From Candidatus Cloacimonetes bacterium 4572_55 (GTDB lineage: Bacteria; 4572-55), in NCBI GenBank assembly GCA_002084765.1, contig NBMB01000047.1, positions 1-37,927 on the forward strand: 37,927 bases of DNA. Reading direction: 5' to 3'. The notes under the pieces were generated by a model that was not told the DNA's origin, did not search any database, and was given only the letters and a program-made list of their open reading frames with translations. The position numbers and the translations under genes are program-made. Positions 26,198 to 33,448 of the stretch are shown here, piece by piece (positions within the stretch are counted from its first letter, which is position 1; each line of letters opens with the position of its first letter).

Positions 26198-26204
26198 CCT
26201 CCTT
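26198..26204 (-). promoter_or_regulatory. Shine-Dalgarno that decides the Roco start
   Basis: AAGGAGG on the minus strand, 9 nt upstream of the ATG at 26186-26188. It lies inside the longer frame and argues against the ATG at 26212. Confidence 0.75.
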
Positions 26205-26333
26205 ACTTCCATGTTCGCGCGCTAATTCTTTCTTAGCAATTCGGGCTGTGTCATCTGTCTAACAGGTTCTGTAATGCGGTTCCTCAACGTCAGGTCGTAA
26301 CGTAAGCTATATTATAGCAATAACGATGCGCGG

Positions 26334-27218
26334 CTATTTGATTTTTCGGAACGCGTCCTCGACCAGACCCACGACATGATTCGGGATTTCGGCAACAGGG
26401 ATTCCGGCTCTTTCAAACGCGTCCAATTTGCTCGCAATGGTTCCTCGATCCCCGATAATAATCGCGCCTGCATGCCCCATTTTTTTATCAGAAGGCGCGG
26501 TTCGTCCAGATATATAGGCGACAACCGGTTTTGTTATGATTCCCTTCCGAACCAACTCAGCGGCTTCTTCCTCCATACTCCCCCCGATTTCTCCGATAAG
26601 CAGGATGACCTGGGTTTCTGGATCGCTCTGGAATAGACGGAGCATATCCGGGAACGGGGTTCCTACAATCGGGTCTCCGCCAATGCCAAAACATGCGCTC
26701 TGACCGATTCCGACTTTTGATAACCGAGAAACGATTTCGTATGTGAGGGTTCCGCTCCTTGAAGCCACGCCCACATGACCAGGGAGATAATAAGCGGAGG
26801 GAAGAAATCCAACTTTACACCGTTCCGAAGGCGATATCACTCCAGGGGTGTTGGGTCCGATAACCCGCGCATGGCATTGGTTTGCTCGGGAAATGATCTC
26901 CATCGTGTCATGCAGAGGGATGTGCTCGGATACCATGACCAGCGTTTTGAGACCTGCGTCTAGTGCTTCAAACGCGGCGTATTTCATGACTTTTGCCGGA
27001 ATAAATAAGATTGTTGCGTTGGGTTGCTGGGCGTGCATCGCTTCCTTCACAGTATCAAAAATATCGATACCGTGAACTTTGGTTCCGCCGGCTCCAGGTC
27101 TCACCCCAGCCACGATTTTCGTCCCATATTCCATCATAAGTTTTGTGTGATGCCGGGCGGCGGAGCCAGTAATCCCTTGCACCAGCAATCTCGTTTTCGA
27201 ATCGATTATAATGCTCAT
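26334..27218 (-). CDS. sucD: Succinate-CoA ligase (ADP/GTP-forming) alpha subunit
   Basis: Alpha subunit of the TCA-cycle enzyme that interconverts succinyl-CoA and succinate with NTP formation. The N-terminal CoA-binding fold has TRLLVQGITGSAARHHTKLM and GTKIVAGVRPGAGGTKVHG. The middle part has GPNTPGVISP and RSGTLTYEIV. The phosphohistidine lies in KKMGHAGAIIIG (about residue 248). Length of 294 residues is normal. It follows the beta subunit by 27 bp, as usual. Identification is very secure at family level. Confidence 0.96.
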   Translation of the reverse strand: MSIIIDSKTRLLVQGITGSAARHHTKLMMEYGTKIVAGVRPGAGGTKVHGIDIFDTVKEAMHAQQPNATILFIPAKVMKYAAFEALDAGLKTLVMVSEHIPLHDTMEIISRANQCHARVIGPNTPGVISPSERCKVGFLPSAYYLPGHVGVASRSGTLTYEIVSRLSKVGIGQSACFGIGGDPIVGTPFPDMLRLFQSDPETQVILLIGEIGGSMEEEAAELVRKGIITKPVVAYISGRTAPSDKKMGHAGAIIIGDRGTIASKLDAFERAGIPVAEIPNHVVGLVEDAFRKIK

Positions 27219-27245
27219 ATTTTAATGTTGTGAAGATATCCCAAG

Positions 27246-28370
27246 CTATTTGGGGTGACTTTTTGACAATTCGACAATTCGTTCAATAGCGGCTTCGAGA
27301 TGGGTATAGGGTTCTATGCCAAAATCTCGCAGAATCTTATGCCCGGATTCTTCTTTGTTCCCGATCATCCGAATGACAATCTGCGCGTCCGTTGGGTTGT
27401 CTTTTAGAAACCGAACGATTCCGCTTGCCAATAGATCGCACCGATTAAGACCAGCGAAAATATTGATCAGAATTGCGTTTGCCTGCTTCGCTTTTTTTAG
27501 CAATTTAAACGCTTCATAAACTCCCTCTTCATCGATCTGGGCAGTGTCCAGAAAATTTGCGGCAGACCCTCCCGCCAGGTGGATCAGGTCGAGTATGGTC
27601 ATGGTCAATCCAGCACCGCTCGACAGGATGGCAATATCGCCTGGGAGATCAATATAAGTCCAGCTTTTCTCAACCGCTTCCTCCGCGATAGGGTCGAGAT
27701 CGCTCCGTTGTTTCTTCAGCTCGACCGTCTCAGGATGCCGGAACAGCGAATTGTCGTTGATGTTCAGAACCGCGTCCACCGCCATCAACGAGTTATCTTT
27801 TATGCGGACAATCGGATTGATCTCAACCGTCTCCGCGTCATATTTCCGGAAAATCGTATAGAGAGTTTCTGCAATATGCGCGACATCCTGACCAATAAAC
27901 TCCACAATCTGACCCAACTGATCTTTTGTCAGACCAGTCAGGATATTAACCGGAAGTTTTAATATACTATCTGGGTCGGATTCCGCCAATTTTTCAATAT
28001 CAACGCCGCCTTTCCGACTTATGATTAGCAGGGGGCTCCTCTTGCTATAGTCGATTGCCACAGCGAGATAGAACTCTTCGACAATATCGGCTTTCCGCTC
28101 GATAAGGAGCGTCTTGATCGGTTCCCCTTTGACGTGCATCTGAAACAATCGTTCCGCCTCCAGACCTACGGTAGGGGGATCGTCGGCAAATAAAATGAGA
28201 CCCAGTTTCCCCCTTTTTTTGATTCCAAGCTGAGGTTTTATGACCACTGAAGAGCCGATCTCTTCAGCGATACTTTTCGCTTCCTCGACATTTTTCGCGA
28301 TTCTCCCGAAAGGAATCGGTATATCATACTCGGAGAAAATTTTTTTGGCTTGATATTCGTATAAATTCAT
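27246..28370 (-). CDS. sucC: Succinate-CoA ligase beta subunit, divergent
   Basis: ATP-grasp subunit of the ligase. It starts MNLYEYQAKKIFSEYDIPIP, the usual opening. The nucleotide-binding lysine region reads VVIKPQLGIKKRGKLG, where most SucC proteins have VVKAQVHAGGRGKAGG, so this loop has diverged. VEINPI supplies metal-binding residues. The CoA-ligase half has GAGLTMTILDLIHLAGGSAANFLD and INIFAGLNRCDLLASGI. It is 374 residues, close to the family norm. The pairing with sucD supports succinate-CoA ligase, but the altered loop leaves room for another acid such as malate. The ATG lies just downstream of a 46-bp tandem array. Confidence 0.9.
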   Translation of the reverse strand: MNLYEYQAKKIFSEYDIPIPFGRIAKNVEEAKSIAEEIGSSVVIKPQLGIKKRGKLGLILFADDPPTVGLEAERLFQMHVKGEPIKTLLIERKADIVEEFYLAVAIDYSKRSPLLIISRKGGVDIEKLAESDPDSILKLPVNILTGLTKDQLGQIVEFIGQDVAHIAETLYTIFRKYDAETVEINPIVRIKDNSLMAVDAVLNINDNSLFRHPETVELKKQRSDLDPIAEEAVEKSWTYIDLPGDIAILSSGAGLTMTILDLIHLAGGSAANFLDTAQIDEEGVYEAFKLLKKAKQANAILINIFAGLNRCDLLASGIVRFLKDNPTDAQIVIRMIGNKEESGHKILRDFGIEPYTHLEAAIERIVELSKSHPK

Positions 28371-28428
28371 GGTGGATATAACTCCCGATCACCGAAAAAT
28401 AAGATCCGTTTGTTATCTCATGGCAAAA

Positions 28429-28713
28429 GAGTCCGCAGATTACACAGATTTTCATAAATTATAAAGAGTCTGAAGAGTCCGCAGATTACACAGATTTTCA
28501 TAAATTATAAAGAGTCTGAAGAGTCCGCAGATTACACAGATTTTCATAAATTATAAAAAGTCTGAAGAGTCCGCAGATTACACAGATTTTCATAAATTAT
28601 AAAGAGTCTGAAGAGTCCGCAGATTACACAGATTTTCATAAATTATAAAGAGCCTGAAGAGTCCGCAGATTACACAGATTTTCATAAATTATAAAGAGCC
28701 TGAAGAGTCCGCA
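28429..28713. repeat. 46-bp tandem repeat array (6.2 copies)
   Basis: Six contiguous 46-bp units begin at 28429, 28475, 28521, 28567, 28613 and 28659, with a 9-bp partial at 28705-28713. They differ at only a few positions (AAAAAG in unit 3; AGCCTG in units 5 and 6). Each contains GAGTCCGCAGATT, the reverse complement of AATCTGCGGACTC found in the 1-104 array. The array lies 58 bp upstream of the sucC start, so the operon promoter lies within, between or upstream of the repeats. There are no spacers, so it is not a CRISPR. Confidence 0.96.
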
Positions 28714-28783
28714 CTGACAATTTTCAAATTTAGTAATTTGCAGGCATTCTAAAAATAACGCATCTCCAAAAATTGTCAAGTGT

Positions 28784-28814
28784 AAAAAAAAAACCGGCGG
28801 AGAGTTCTCCGCCG
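28784..28814 (-). terminator. Rho-independent terminator of the small acidic secreted protein gene
   Basis: Stem CGGCGGAG (28795-28802) / CTCCGCCG (28807-28814) with a 4-nt loop. On the minus strand it is followed by a long U-tract encoded by the A-run at 28784-28793. It lies 65 bp after the stop at 28879. Confidence 0.88.
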
Positions 28815-28878
28815 ATGAATCGAAAATGGGAAGCGTCCATTTTATACTAATTCTATTCACTATTAGTATCTGGACTTA

Positions 28879-29271
28879 TTACTGGTCCTTTTTTTCCGTA
28901 GTTGGAGTCTGGTCAGACTTTTTTTCCTGTCCATCCTCTCCTTTTTGATCGGAGTCATTTTTTTCTGCGCTATCCTTTTTTTCTTCCTTATCTAATTTCC
29001 AGATTAACGGAAGTTTTTCCTTGGTCTGTTTGTCAGCTCGAGTCACAGCCGCGAGACGGGTTTTGATTTCCTCTTTTTTTACATCCTTTTTGATAGCTGG
29101 AACTTTGTTCAAAGTTTTCTCAAAAATTGAAATCGGAACCGCTTTATCCGTTTTCTCACCTTCATTCGATTCCGCTTTTTCCTCATCATCCGCGAAAGAT
29201 AGGGACACAAATAAAGACGCGGTTATCAAAAATATAAAAAAGACGCCGAACTTAAAATTTTTCCTCACCAT
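28879..29271 (-). CDS. Small exported charged low-complexity protein
   Basis: A 130-residue protein of unknown function. A clear Sec signal peptide is visible (KFGVFFIFLITASLFVSLSF then ADDEE). The mature part is highly charged. It has a somewhat ordered centre (about 45-95, with VPISIFEKTLNKVPAIKKDV and TRLAAVTRADKQTKEKLPLI then WKL) and an acidic/basic tail rich in D, E, K, S and Q. AGAGGA lies 5 nt before the ATG. It is 54 bp downstream of kdsA on the same strand, in the spot where LPS-transport genes often follow kdsA, but it is too short and unlike LptC. No family recognised. Confidence 0.7.
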   Translation of the reverse strand: MVRKNFKFGVFFIFLITASLFVSLSFADDEEKAESNEGEKTDKAVPISIFEKTLNKVPAIKKDVKKEEIKTRLAAVTRADKQTKEKLPLIWKLDKEEKKDSAEKNDSDQKGEDGQEKKSDQTPTTEKKDQ

Positions 29272-29325
29272 TTTGATCCTCTTATTTCTTATTAAAACAG
29301 ATTAAAACGAATATATCATACACAC

Positions 29326-30153
29326 TTATGAACAAATATATTGATGCAACGTTTTTAGTTGCTGCAAAATCGATTCCATTTCATTCAGGGGAAGCTGAGT
29401 TTTTGAGTCCGATAAGGCTTTTTTTGGATTTGGATGCGTTTCGATAAAAATCGCAGCGCAAGCACCAGTAGCAATAGCGGCTTTTGCCAGAGGAAAAGCG
29501 AATTCCGGTTGACCTCCAGAAATTTCTCCCGCGCCTCCTGGGAGTTGCGCGCTGTGCGTAGCGTCGAACACGACAGGGAAGCCCAACGCTTGCATGATTA
29601 GCAGTCCTCGCATGTCCACCACCAGGTTATGATAGCCGAAACTCGTCCCCCGTTCGGTCAAGAGCAAATTTGGATTTCCAAGACGAGTCGCTTTTTCGGC
29701 GACCAACGCCATATCTTCCGGTGCCATGAACTGACCTTTTTTGATATTGAGTGCCCGACCGGTTCGAGCCGCGGCTTGGATCAAATTTGTTTGTCGGCAA
29801 AGAAAAGCAGGGATTTGTATAATATCCGACACTTCCGCCACGGATTTTGCCTCGCCTTCCTGATGAATGTCGGTCAAAATAGGCAAATCGAACAAATTTT
29901 TGACTTTTTCAAGAATTCTCAAAGCCTTTTCCATGCCAATGGTGACAAAAGAATCCGCGCTGGATCGGTTTGCTTTTTTATATGATGACTTAAAGATCAA
30001 AGGCAATTCCAGCTTATCGGAAATGGTTTTCAGCTTTTCGGCGGTCCGGAGGACGATCTCTTCATTCTCCACCACACAAGGACCTGCGATTATCGCCAGA
30101 GGTTGGCCATCGCCAATCAAGATTTTTTTGGAGACTCTACAAACAGCGGTCAT
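29326..30153 (-). CDS. kdsA: 3-deoxy-8-phosphooctulonate synthase (KDO-8-P synthase)
   Basis: Condenses phosphoenolpyruvate and arabinose-5-phosphate to KDO-8-phosphate, the precursor of the LPS inner core. The TIM-barrel sequence shows IIAGPCVVENEE, LIFKSSYKKANRSS, PILTDIHQEGEA, IIQIPAFLCRQTNLI, NLLLTERGTSFGYHNLVVDM, FDATHS and ETHPNP. Cys26 in the AGPC segment is the residue that marks the metal-dependent class of KdsA; metal-independent enzymes have Asn there. Length of 275 residues is typical. It implies LPS or lipooligosaccharide in this organism. Other kds genes are not in the window. Confidence 0.97.
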   Translation of the reverse strand: MTAVCRVSKKILIGDGQPLAIIAGPCVVENEEIVLRTAEKLKTISDKLELPLIFKSSYKKANRSSADSFVTIGMEKALRILEKVKNLFDLPILTDIHQEGEAKSVAEVSDIIQIPAFLCRQTNLIQAAARTGRALNIKKGQFMAPEDMALVAEKATRLGNPNLLLTERGTSFGYHNLVVDMRGLLIMQALGFPVVFDATHSAQLPGGAGEISGGQPEFAFPLAKAAIATGACAAIFIETHPNPKKALSDSKTQLPLNEMESILQQLKTLHQYICS

Positions 30154-30223
30154 TTAAAACTTCCTTTTTAAGTAGGCGTTATGTTATGGAACTTATTTTA
30201 ATAACATAAAAATATTTAATTTT

Positions 30224-31714
30224 TTACTTTTTATTACTTCCCGGCCAGACAACAGCGCGATTGCGTCCCCCCCGTTTGGCCTGATAAAGCATGGCGTCCG
30301 CTTGCGCAATAAGATGTTGGCACTTGGTTTGATTGCCCATCGGGAAGGAGCTGACGCCCAGGCTGGCCGTAATTTTCAAAGAGTAATCATCGACCGAGAA
30401 TTCCCGTTTTTCGATCTCCTTGCGCAATCGTTCTGCAGCTTCTCCCGATTCAATCAGATTTGTCTGAGGCAATATCACGACAAATTCTTCTCCTCCGTAG
30501 CGACAGGTGATATCCACCTCTCTCATAGTATGGAGGATCGTTTTTGCCACTGCTTTTAATACAGCGTCCCCGATCTGATGACCATACGTATCGTTGAACG
30601 CCTTAAAGTGGTCAATATCTGCCATAATGAGCGATAAAGGCGTTTGATAACGTCGAGAGAGTATAAAAACCTCTTCTAATTTCTCCTGAAATGTCCGATG
30701 ATTGCACACGCCCGTCAAGCCGTCTAATGTGGCTAATGTTTTCATCCGTTCATTCAGCCGGATGTTTTCGATCACTTTTACCGACAGACCCGCGACAATA
30801 TTCAAAAATTCTACGTGGTAATCTCGGAACCGGTCCTCGTCGATTGCAGCAATGCACAACAAGCCGACAGTTCGATTTTCTCCGACCAAGGGGGCGGAAA
30901 GCCACGATTGAATCTGCGACTCCATCCTGATGTCCAATCCTCTTGTGTTCCGATTAATCGTTGGCAAACTCAATGTTTGCGATTTGATAATCGTTATCGG
31001 CGTTTTTTTCAGGTCTTCCCATACTTTTTTAACTTTATCTTGAATAATCCGAATCAAATTCAGATCAAAGTGGGTTAGAAAGTCTATATAAACTCTGCCA
31101 GTACGATCTTCATCCAACAAGAGAAGCACATGGAAATCCGCTCGGAAAATATCAGCCATACTGGTCAAAAGCTGTTTGATCACTTCGTCGGAATTGAAGG
31201 AGATGGATAAGGCGCGGGTGAGCTGATAAAGCACCTGGGTCTCTCTCGTCAAATTTTCGTAGTATCCCCGCTCTGCTATCAGATTTTGGTAGCTGATACC
31301 GTTTTGAACGCTTGCCGCGATAATATCAGCCGAGCGTCTCAAAGGTTCTTGGATACTTGGCAGTTCATCGCCCAAAAAACAGACGACTCCGACGGCAAAT
31401 CCCAGTCGATCCAGCCGGAATAAGATCACCTCCTTATCGGTGTCCTTGATCTTTGAGGGCGGGGAAAGAATCGATCTTTCACTTTGAAAGCAATCGTCCG
31501 CCAATTTCCGAATATTTCCCGGCGCTGTAGGACCATACTTGGAAAGAAGATGGAGATTGCCATCTTGCGCTGAATAGCCAAATATCAGGCAATCGGTCAC
31601 TTTTGGAATTGATTCTACCAGAAAGGAACTGGCTTGGGGTAAGACAGCCTCCAAATCCAGTGAGGAAAGCAGAATCTTGGCTAATTTTAAAAGCGGACAA
31701 TTTTTTTCAGCCAT
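30224..31714 (-). CDS. GAF-domain diguanylate cyclase (GGDEF)
   Basis: Predicted soluble enzyme making cyclic di-GMP from two GTP. Residues about 1-150 form a GAF-like first region. A second GAF domain spans about 165-315 (VLYQLTRALSISFNSDEVIK ... FLNIVAGLSVKVIENIRL). The GGDEF domain (about 325-490) has the active-site motif RYGGEEFVVILPQ (about 403-407) and LTGVCNHRTFQEKLEE at its start. The inhibitory I-site RxxD is present as REVD exactly five residues before GGEEF, so product feedback is likely. Full length at 496 residues. It is monocistronic, with the tRNA gene divergent upstream. The ligand of the GAF domains is unknown. Confidence 0.94.
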   Translation of the reverse strand: MAEKNCPLLKLAKILLSSLDLEAVLPQASSFLVESIPKVTDCLIFGYSAQDGNLHLLSKYGPTAPGNIRKLADDCFQSERSILSPPSKIKDTDKEVILFRLDRLGFAVGVVCFLGDELPSIQEPLRRSADIIAASVQNGISYQNLIAERGYYENLTRETQVLYQLTRALSISFNSDEVIKQLLTSMADIFRADFHVLLLLDEDRTGRVYIDFLTHFDLNLIRIIQDKVKKVWEDLKKTPITIIKSQTLSLPTINRNTRGLDIRMESQIQSWLSAPLVGENRTVGLLCIAAIDEDRFRDYHVEFLNIVAGLSVKVIENIRLNERMKTLATLDGLTGVCNHRTFQEKLEEVFILSRRYQTPLSLIMADIDHFKAFNDTYGHQIGDAVLKAVAKTILHTMREVDITCRYGGEEFVVILPQTNLIESGEAAERLRKEIEKREFSVDDYSLKITASLGVSSFPMGNQTKCQHLIAQADAMLYQAKRGGRNRAVVWPGSNKK

Positions 31715-31960
31715 CGAACTCTCTCGAAAAAAATAGGGCGACGCAAAGTTGCACCTTAATAACGATGCGACTCTGTCAATTTGTTATATAAATTCCAGTT
31801 ATGCAAGCCTTTTTCTCAATTTTTTAAAGAATTAACGTGCGGATTATTATATTCTGGATCGACAAAGATGTTGGTCGAGTTTCAAATTTTGTCCCGCCTT
31901 TCCCATATTGAAATATGCAACGGTGTCCATAAATTATTTCATTTAAATTGAATTTTTTTC
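31715..31960. other. Gap between the cyclase gene and the tRNA promoter
   Basis: About 245 bp without a gene or obvious repeat. It should carry the minus-strand promoter of the cyclase. A TATATA run near 31788 with a TTGCAT upstream on that strand is only a weak candidate. Confidence 0.4.
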
Positions 31961-31989
31961 TTGACAAAAGGATCGATTTCATCTATATT
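31961..31989 (+). promoter_or_regulatory. tRNA-Asn promoter TTGACA-N17-TATATT
   Basis: TTGACA 31961-31966 and TATATT 31984-31989 with a 17-bp spacer. It ends 29 bp before the mature tRNA, the expected distance for a short 5' leader. Because the tRNA gene is certain, this is the best-anchored promoter in the window. Confidence 0.75.
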
Positions 31990-32017
31990 TGCTGACAGTT
32001 ATTTTATGAAATTATAT

Positions 32018-32093
32018 TCCTCTGTAGCTCAATCGGTAGAGCGAGTGGCTGTTAACCACTAGGTTGGGGGTTCAAGTCCCTCCGGGGGAGCCA
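32018..32093 (+). tRNA. tRNA-Asn (anticodon GTT), CCA encoded
   Basis: A 76-nt cloverleaf. The acceptor is TCCTCTG / CGGGGGA with two G-T pairs. The D arm includes AGCTCAATCGGTAGAGC. The anticodon arm GTGGCTGTTAACCAC has loop CTGTTAA and anticodon GTT. The T arm is GGGGGTTCAAGTCCCTC. The discriminator is G and CCA is genome-encoded. It is a single gene with its own promoter and terminator. Confidence 0.96.
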
Positions 32094-32096
32094 AAT

Positions 32097-32129
32097 AAAA
32101 AAGCTGCTTTCTATGAAGGCAGCTTTTTT
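32097..32129 (+). terminator. Terminator after tRNA-Asn (possibly bidirectional)
   Basis: Stem AAAAAAGCTGC (32097-32107) / GCAGCTTTTTT (32119-32129) with further inner pairs. The A-run and T-run on the two sides let it work in both directions, so it probably also ends the PepSY gene on the minus strand. Confidence 0.85.
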
Positions 32130-32154
32130 CGTTTCTATCATTTTATCCAGATGT

Positions 32155-32712
32155 CTAAAGATAAAGCCATAAGAAAAAAATTGGCACGATAAATCCGACA
32201 GCAGTTAGCCACGCTCCTCGACCGGTAATTCCCCTCTTACCTTTTAAAATGAAAATCCCGGTAGTTGCTAAAATAGCCAATGAAAGCGCGTAAATATCCG
32301 AGATCCACGTCCATATTTTTTTTGCCTTATTCAGATGCAGGAAGTTGAACCAATGCAAGATCGCACGATTGTGAACGACCTCCCGCTCTACTTCTCCGGT
32401 GCGATATTTCGTCCGAATCGTGCTTCCATCCTCCATAAAAATCTCCAATGTCTCGGAATCCGGTCGAAATGCGGCTTTATATGTGGATTCGACAGAGAGG
32501 CGGCTTAATATCACTTTTGCCAGATCATTTTTGTTCTCAATCTCTTCTCGGATCGGTTCGATCTGATGTTCGACGTATTCGATGCGGTAACTCGGATTCC
32601 AGCTATCAATATGATTGACCGCAATGCCGGATATTGCATAAATGATTGTCAAACCAAAACATAAATATCCTAAATCCCGATGAATAATAATGTTCCATTT
32701 GCGCCATTTCAT
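32155..32712 (-). CDS. PepSY-associated transmembrane protein
   Basis: A 185-residue inner-membrane protein. The N-terminal helix (about 12-33, GYLCFGLTIIYAISGIAVNH) follows KWNIIIHRDLG, the usual start of PepSY-associated membrane proteins. A periplasmic PepSY-like part (about 35-110) follows. Two more helices come near 133-153 (WTWISDIYALSLAILATTGI) and 165-184. The HxxH-like spacing IIHRDLG / LHWFNFLHLNK has histidines that could bind a metal or haem. In other bacteria such proteins sit beside TonB-dependent receptors and help in ferric-siderophore reduction or metal handling. A TonB receptor gene lies 0.7 kb upstream on the same strand. Function here is inferred from family and place. Confidence 0.8.
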   Translation of the reverse strand: MKWRKWNIIIHRDLGYLCFGLTIIYAISGIAVNHIDSWNPSYRIEYVEHQIEPIREEIENKNDLAKVILSRLSVESTYKAAFRPDSETLEIFMEDGSTIRTKYRTGEVEREVVHNRAILHWFNFLHLNKAKKIWTWISDIYALSLAILATTGIFILKGKRGITGRGAWLTAVGFIVPIFFLWLYL

Positions 32713-32735
32713 TTTATATTCTCCGATGATAAGAG

Positions 32736-32768
32736 ATAAAAAAAGCCGTTACCAAAGTAACGGCTTTT
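32736..32768 (-). terminator. Terminator after the DUF4920-like gene
   Basis: Perfect 12-bp stem AAAAGCCGTTAC (32741-32752) / GTAACGGCTTTT (32757-32768), loop CAAA, with an A-run to 32736 that gives the U-tract on the minus strand. It separates the DUF4920-like gene from the PepSY gene, so read-through must occur or the latter has its own promoter. Confidence 0.88.
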
Positions 32769-32798
32769 AAGGCAAAGTAAGCCGAATTTAATCCGAAT

Positions 32799-33314
32799 CT
32801 AATCAAAAAAGATGACAGCACCAGTGCCTTTGATCTGATACACAACGGCACTCAGATCAGCTTTTTCTTTATCGCTGTCAGCCACGGCGGTTCTCTTGCA
32901 TTCGGCATGGGCCGCGGCGGTTTTCTTGCAGCCTTCAACTGACGCGACTTTTTCGTCCTTTGCATCATCTGCATGATGATGATCGTGAATTTCTTCCGAA
33001 GCTTCTTCGGATTTTTCAGATTTTTCAGCGGCTTCATCAGATTCTACAACCTTTTCAGAACTTTTGGCTTTGTCGGAATCTTCTTCGGTGTGACGAGAGC
33101 AGACATGGACATCCTCAACCTTATTGATCAACTGACCCTCTTTGTCAAATTCGAGTTTATAGAGCTTGCCTTGAACGCGAGCCTTTTGACCCTTTGCCTC
33201 TATCGGGAAAATGATCTCGCCGTCGTTGACTTTAACCTTGATACTTTTGTCATTTTTATCAGCCAACTCCAACCAACAGCCTCTTGTAGCACATACGCCG
33301 ACAACTGTTTGTGA
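32799..33314 (-). pseudogene. DUF4920-like gene with missing or frameshifted start and a low-complexity insert
   Basis: The open frame reads SQTVVGVCATRGCWLEL, then ADKNDKSIKVKV...IIFPIEAKGQKARVQGKL and ends YQIKGTGAVIFF. It matches the DUF4920 pattern (CxxxGCW, VKF/VKV, FxP, G-GxxV). Between them is an insert of about 80 residues rich in E, K, S, D and A, with a histidine cluster IHDHHHAD and CKKTAAAHAECKRTA. No start codon lies upstream of the GCW motif in this frame before the TGA at 33315-33317. A strong Shine-Dalgarno (33342-33348) and ATG (33333) lie in another frame that stops after about 24 codons. Either a one-base shift occurred between 33300 and 33315, or the gene restarts at TTG 33272. 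The N-terminal export signal expected for the family is absent. Confidence 0.6.
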
Positions 33315-33341
33315 TCAGAACAACTTTTTTCATACCTTCTT

Positions 33342-33348
33342 CTCCTCC
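33342..33348 (-). promoter_or_regulatory. Strong Shine-Dalgarno upstream of the broken DUF4920-like gene
   Basis: GGAGGAG on the minus strand, 8 nt before an ATG at 33331-33333. The ATG opens a frame (MKKVVLITNSC...) that is out of phase with the conserved domain. The site shows that the locus was once translated from here. Confidence 0.65.
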
Positions 33349-33350
33349 AA

Positions 33351-33378
33351 TAAAAAAAATAAAAAAAAATAAAAAAAA
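33351..33378 (-). repeat. T-rich microsatellite upstream of a Shine-Dalgarno
   Basis: Three units of about nine bases (T followed by 8, 9 and 8 A on the plus strand). On the coding strand this is a T-rich tract directly before GGAGGAG, the same arrangement as at 14384-14430. Confidence 0.85.
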
Positions 33379-33448
33379 CCAATATTAACACTATCAATAA
33401 TTTCCTTCAGGAAAGAAAATAATACATGCAAAGAAAATCTTTGTTGCA

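Noticed and set aside
28429-28713. CRISPR array
   Set aside because: The 46-bp units are contiguous and nearly identical, with no variable spacers, and no cas genes are in the window.
32018-32129. tRNA-Asn as a phage or island attachment site
   Set aside because: No duplicate of the tRNA 3' end and no integrase gene were seen. The downstream sequence is a normal terminator.
33200-33397. 65-codon frame with a hydrophobic N-terminus over the T-rich repeat
   Set aside because: The hydrophobic run is only the translation of the T-rich microsatellite, and its start lies upstream of the repeat without a site.
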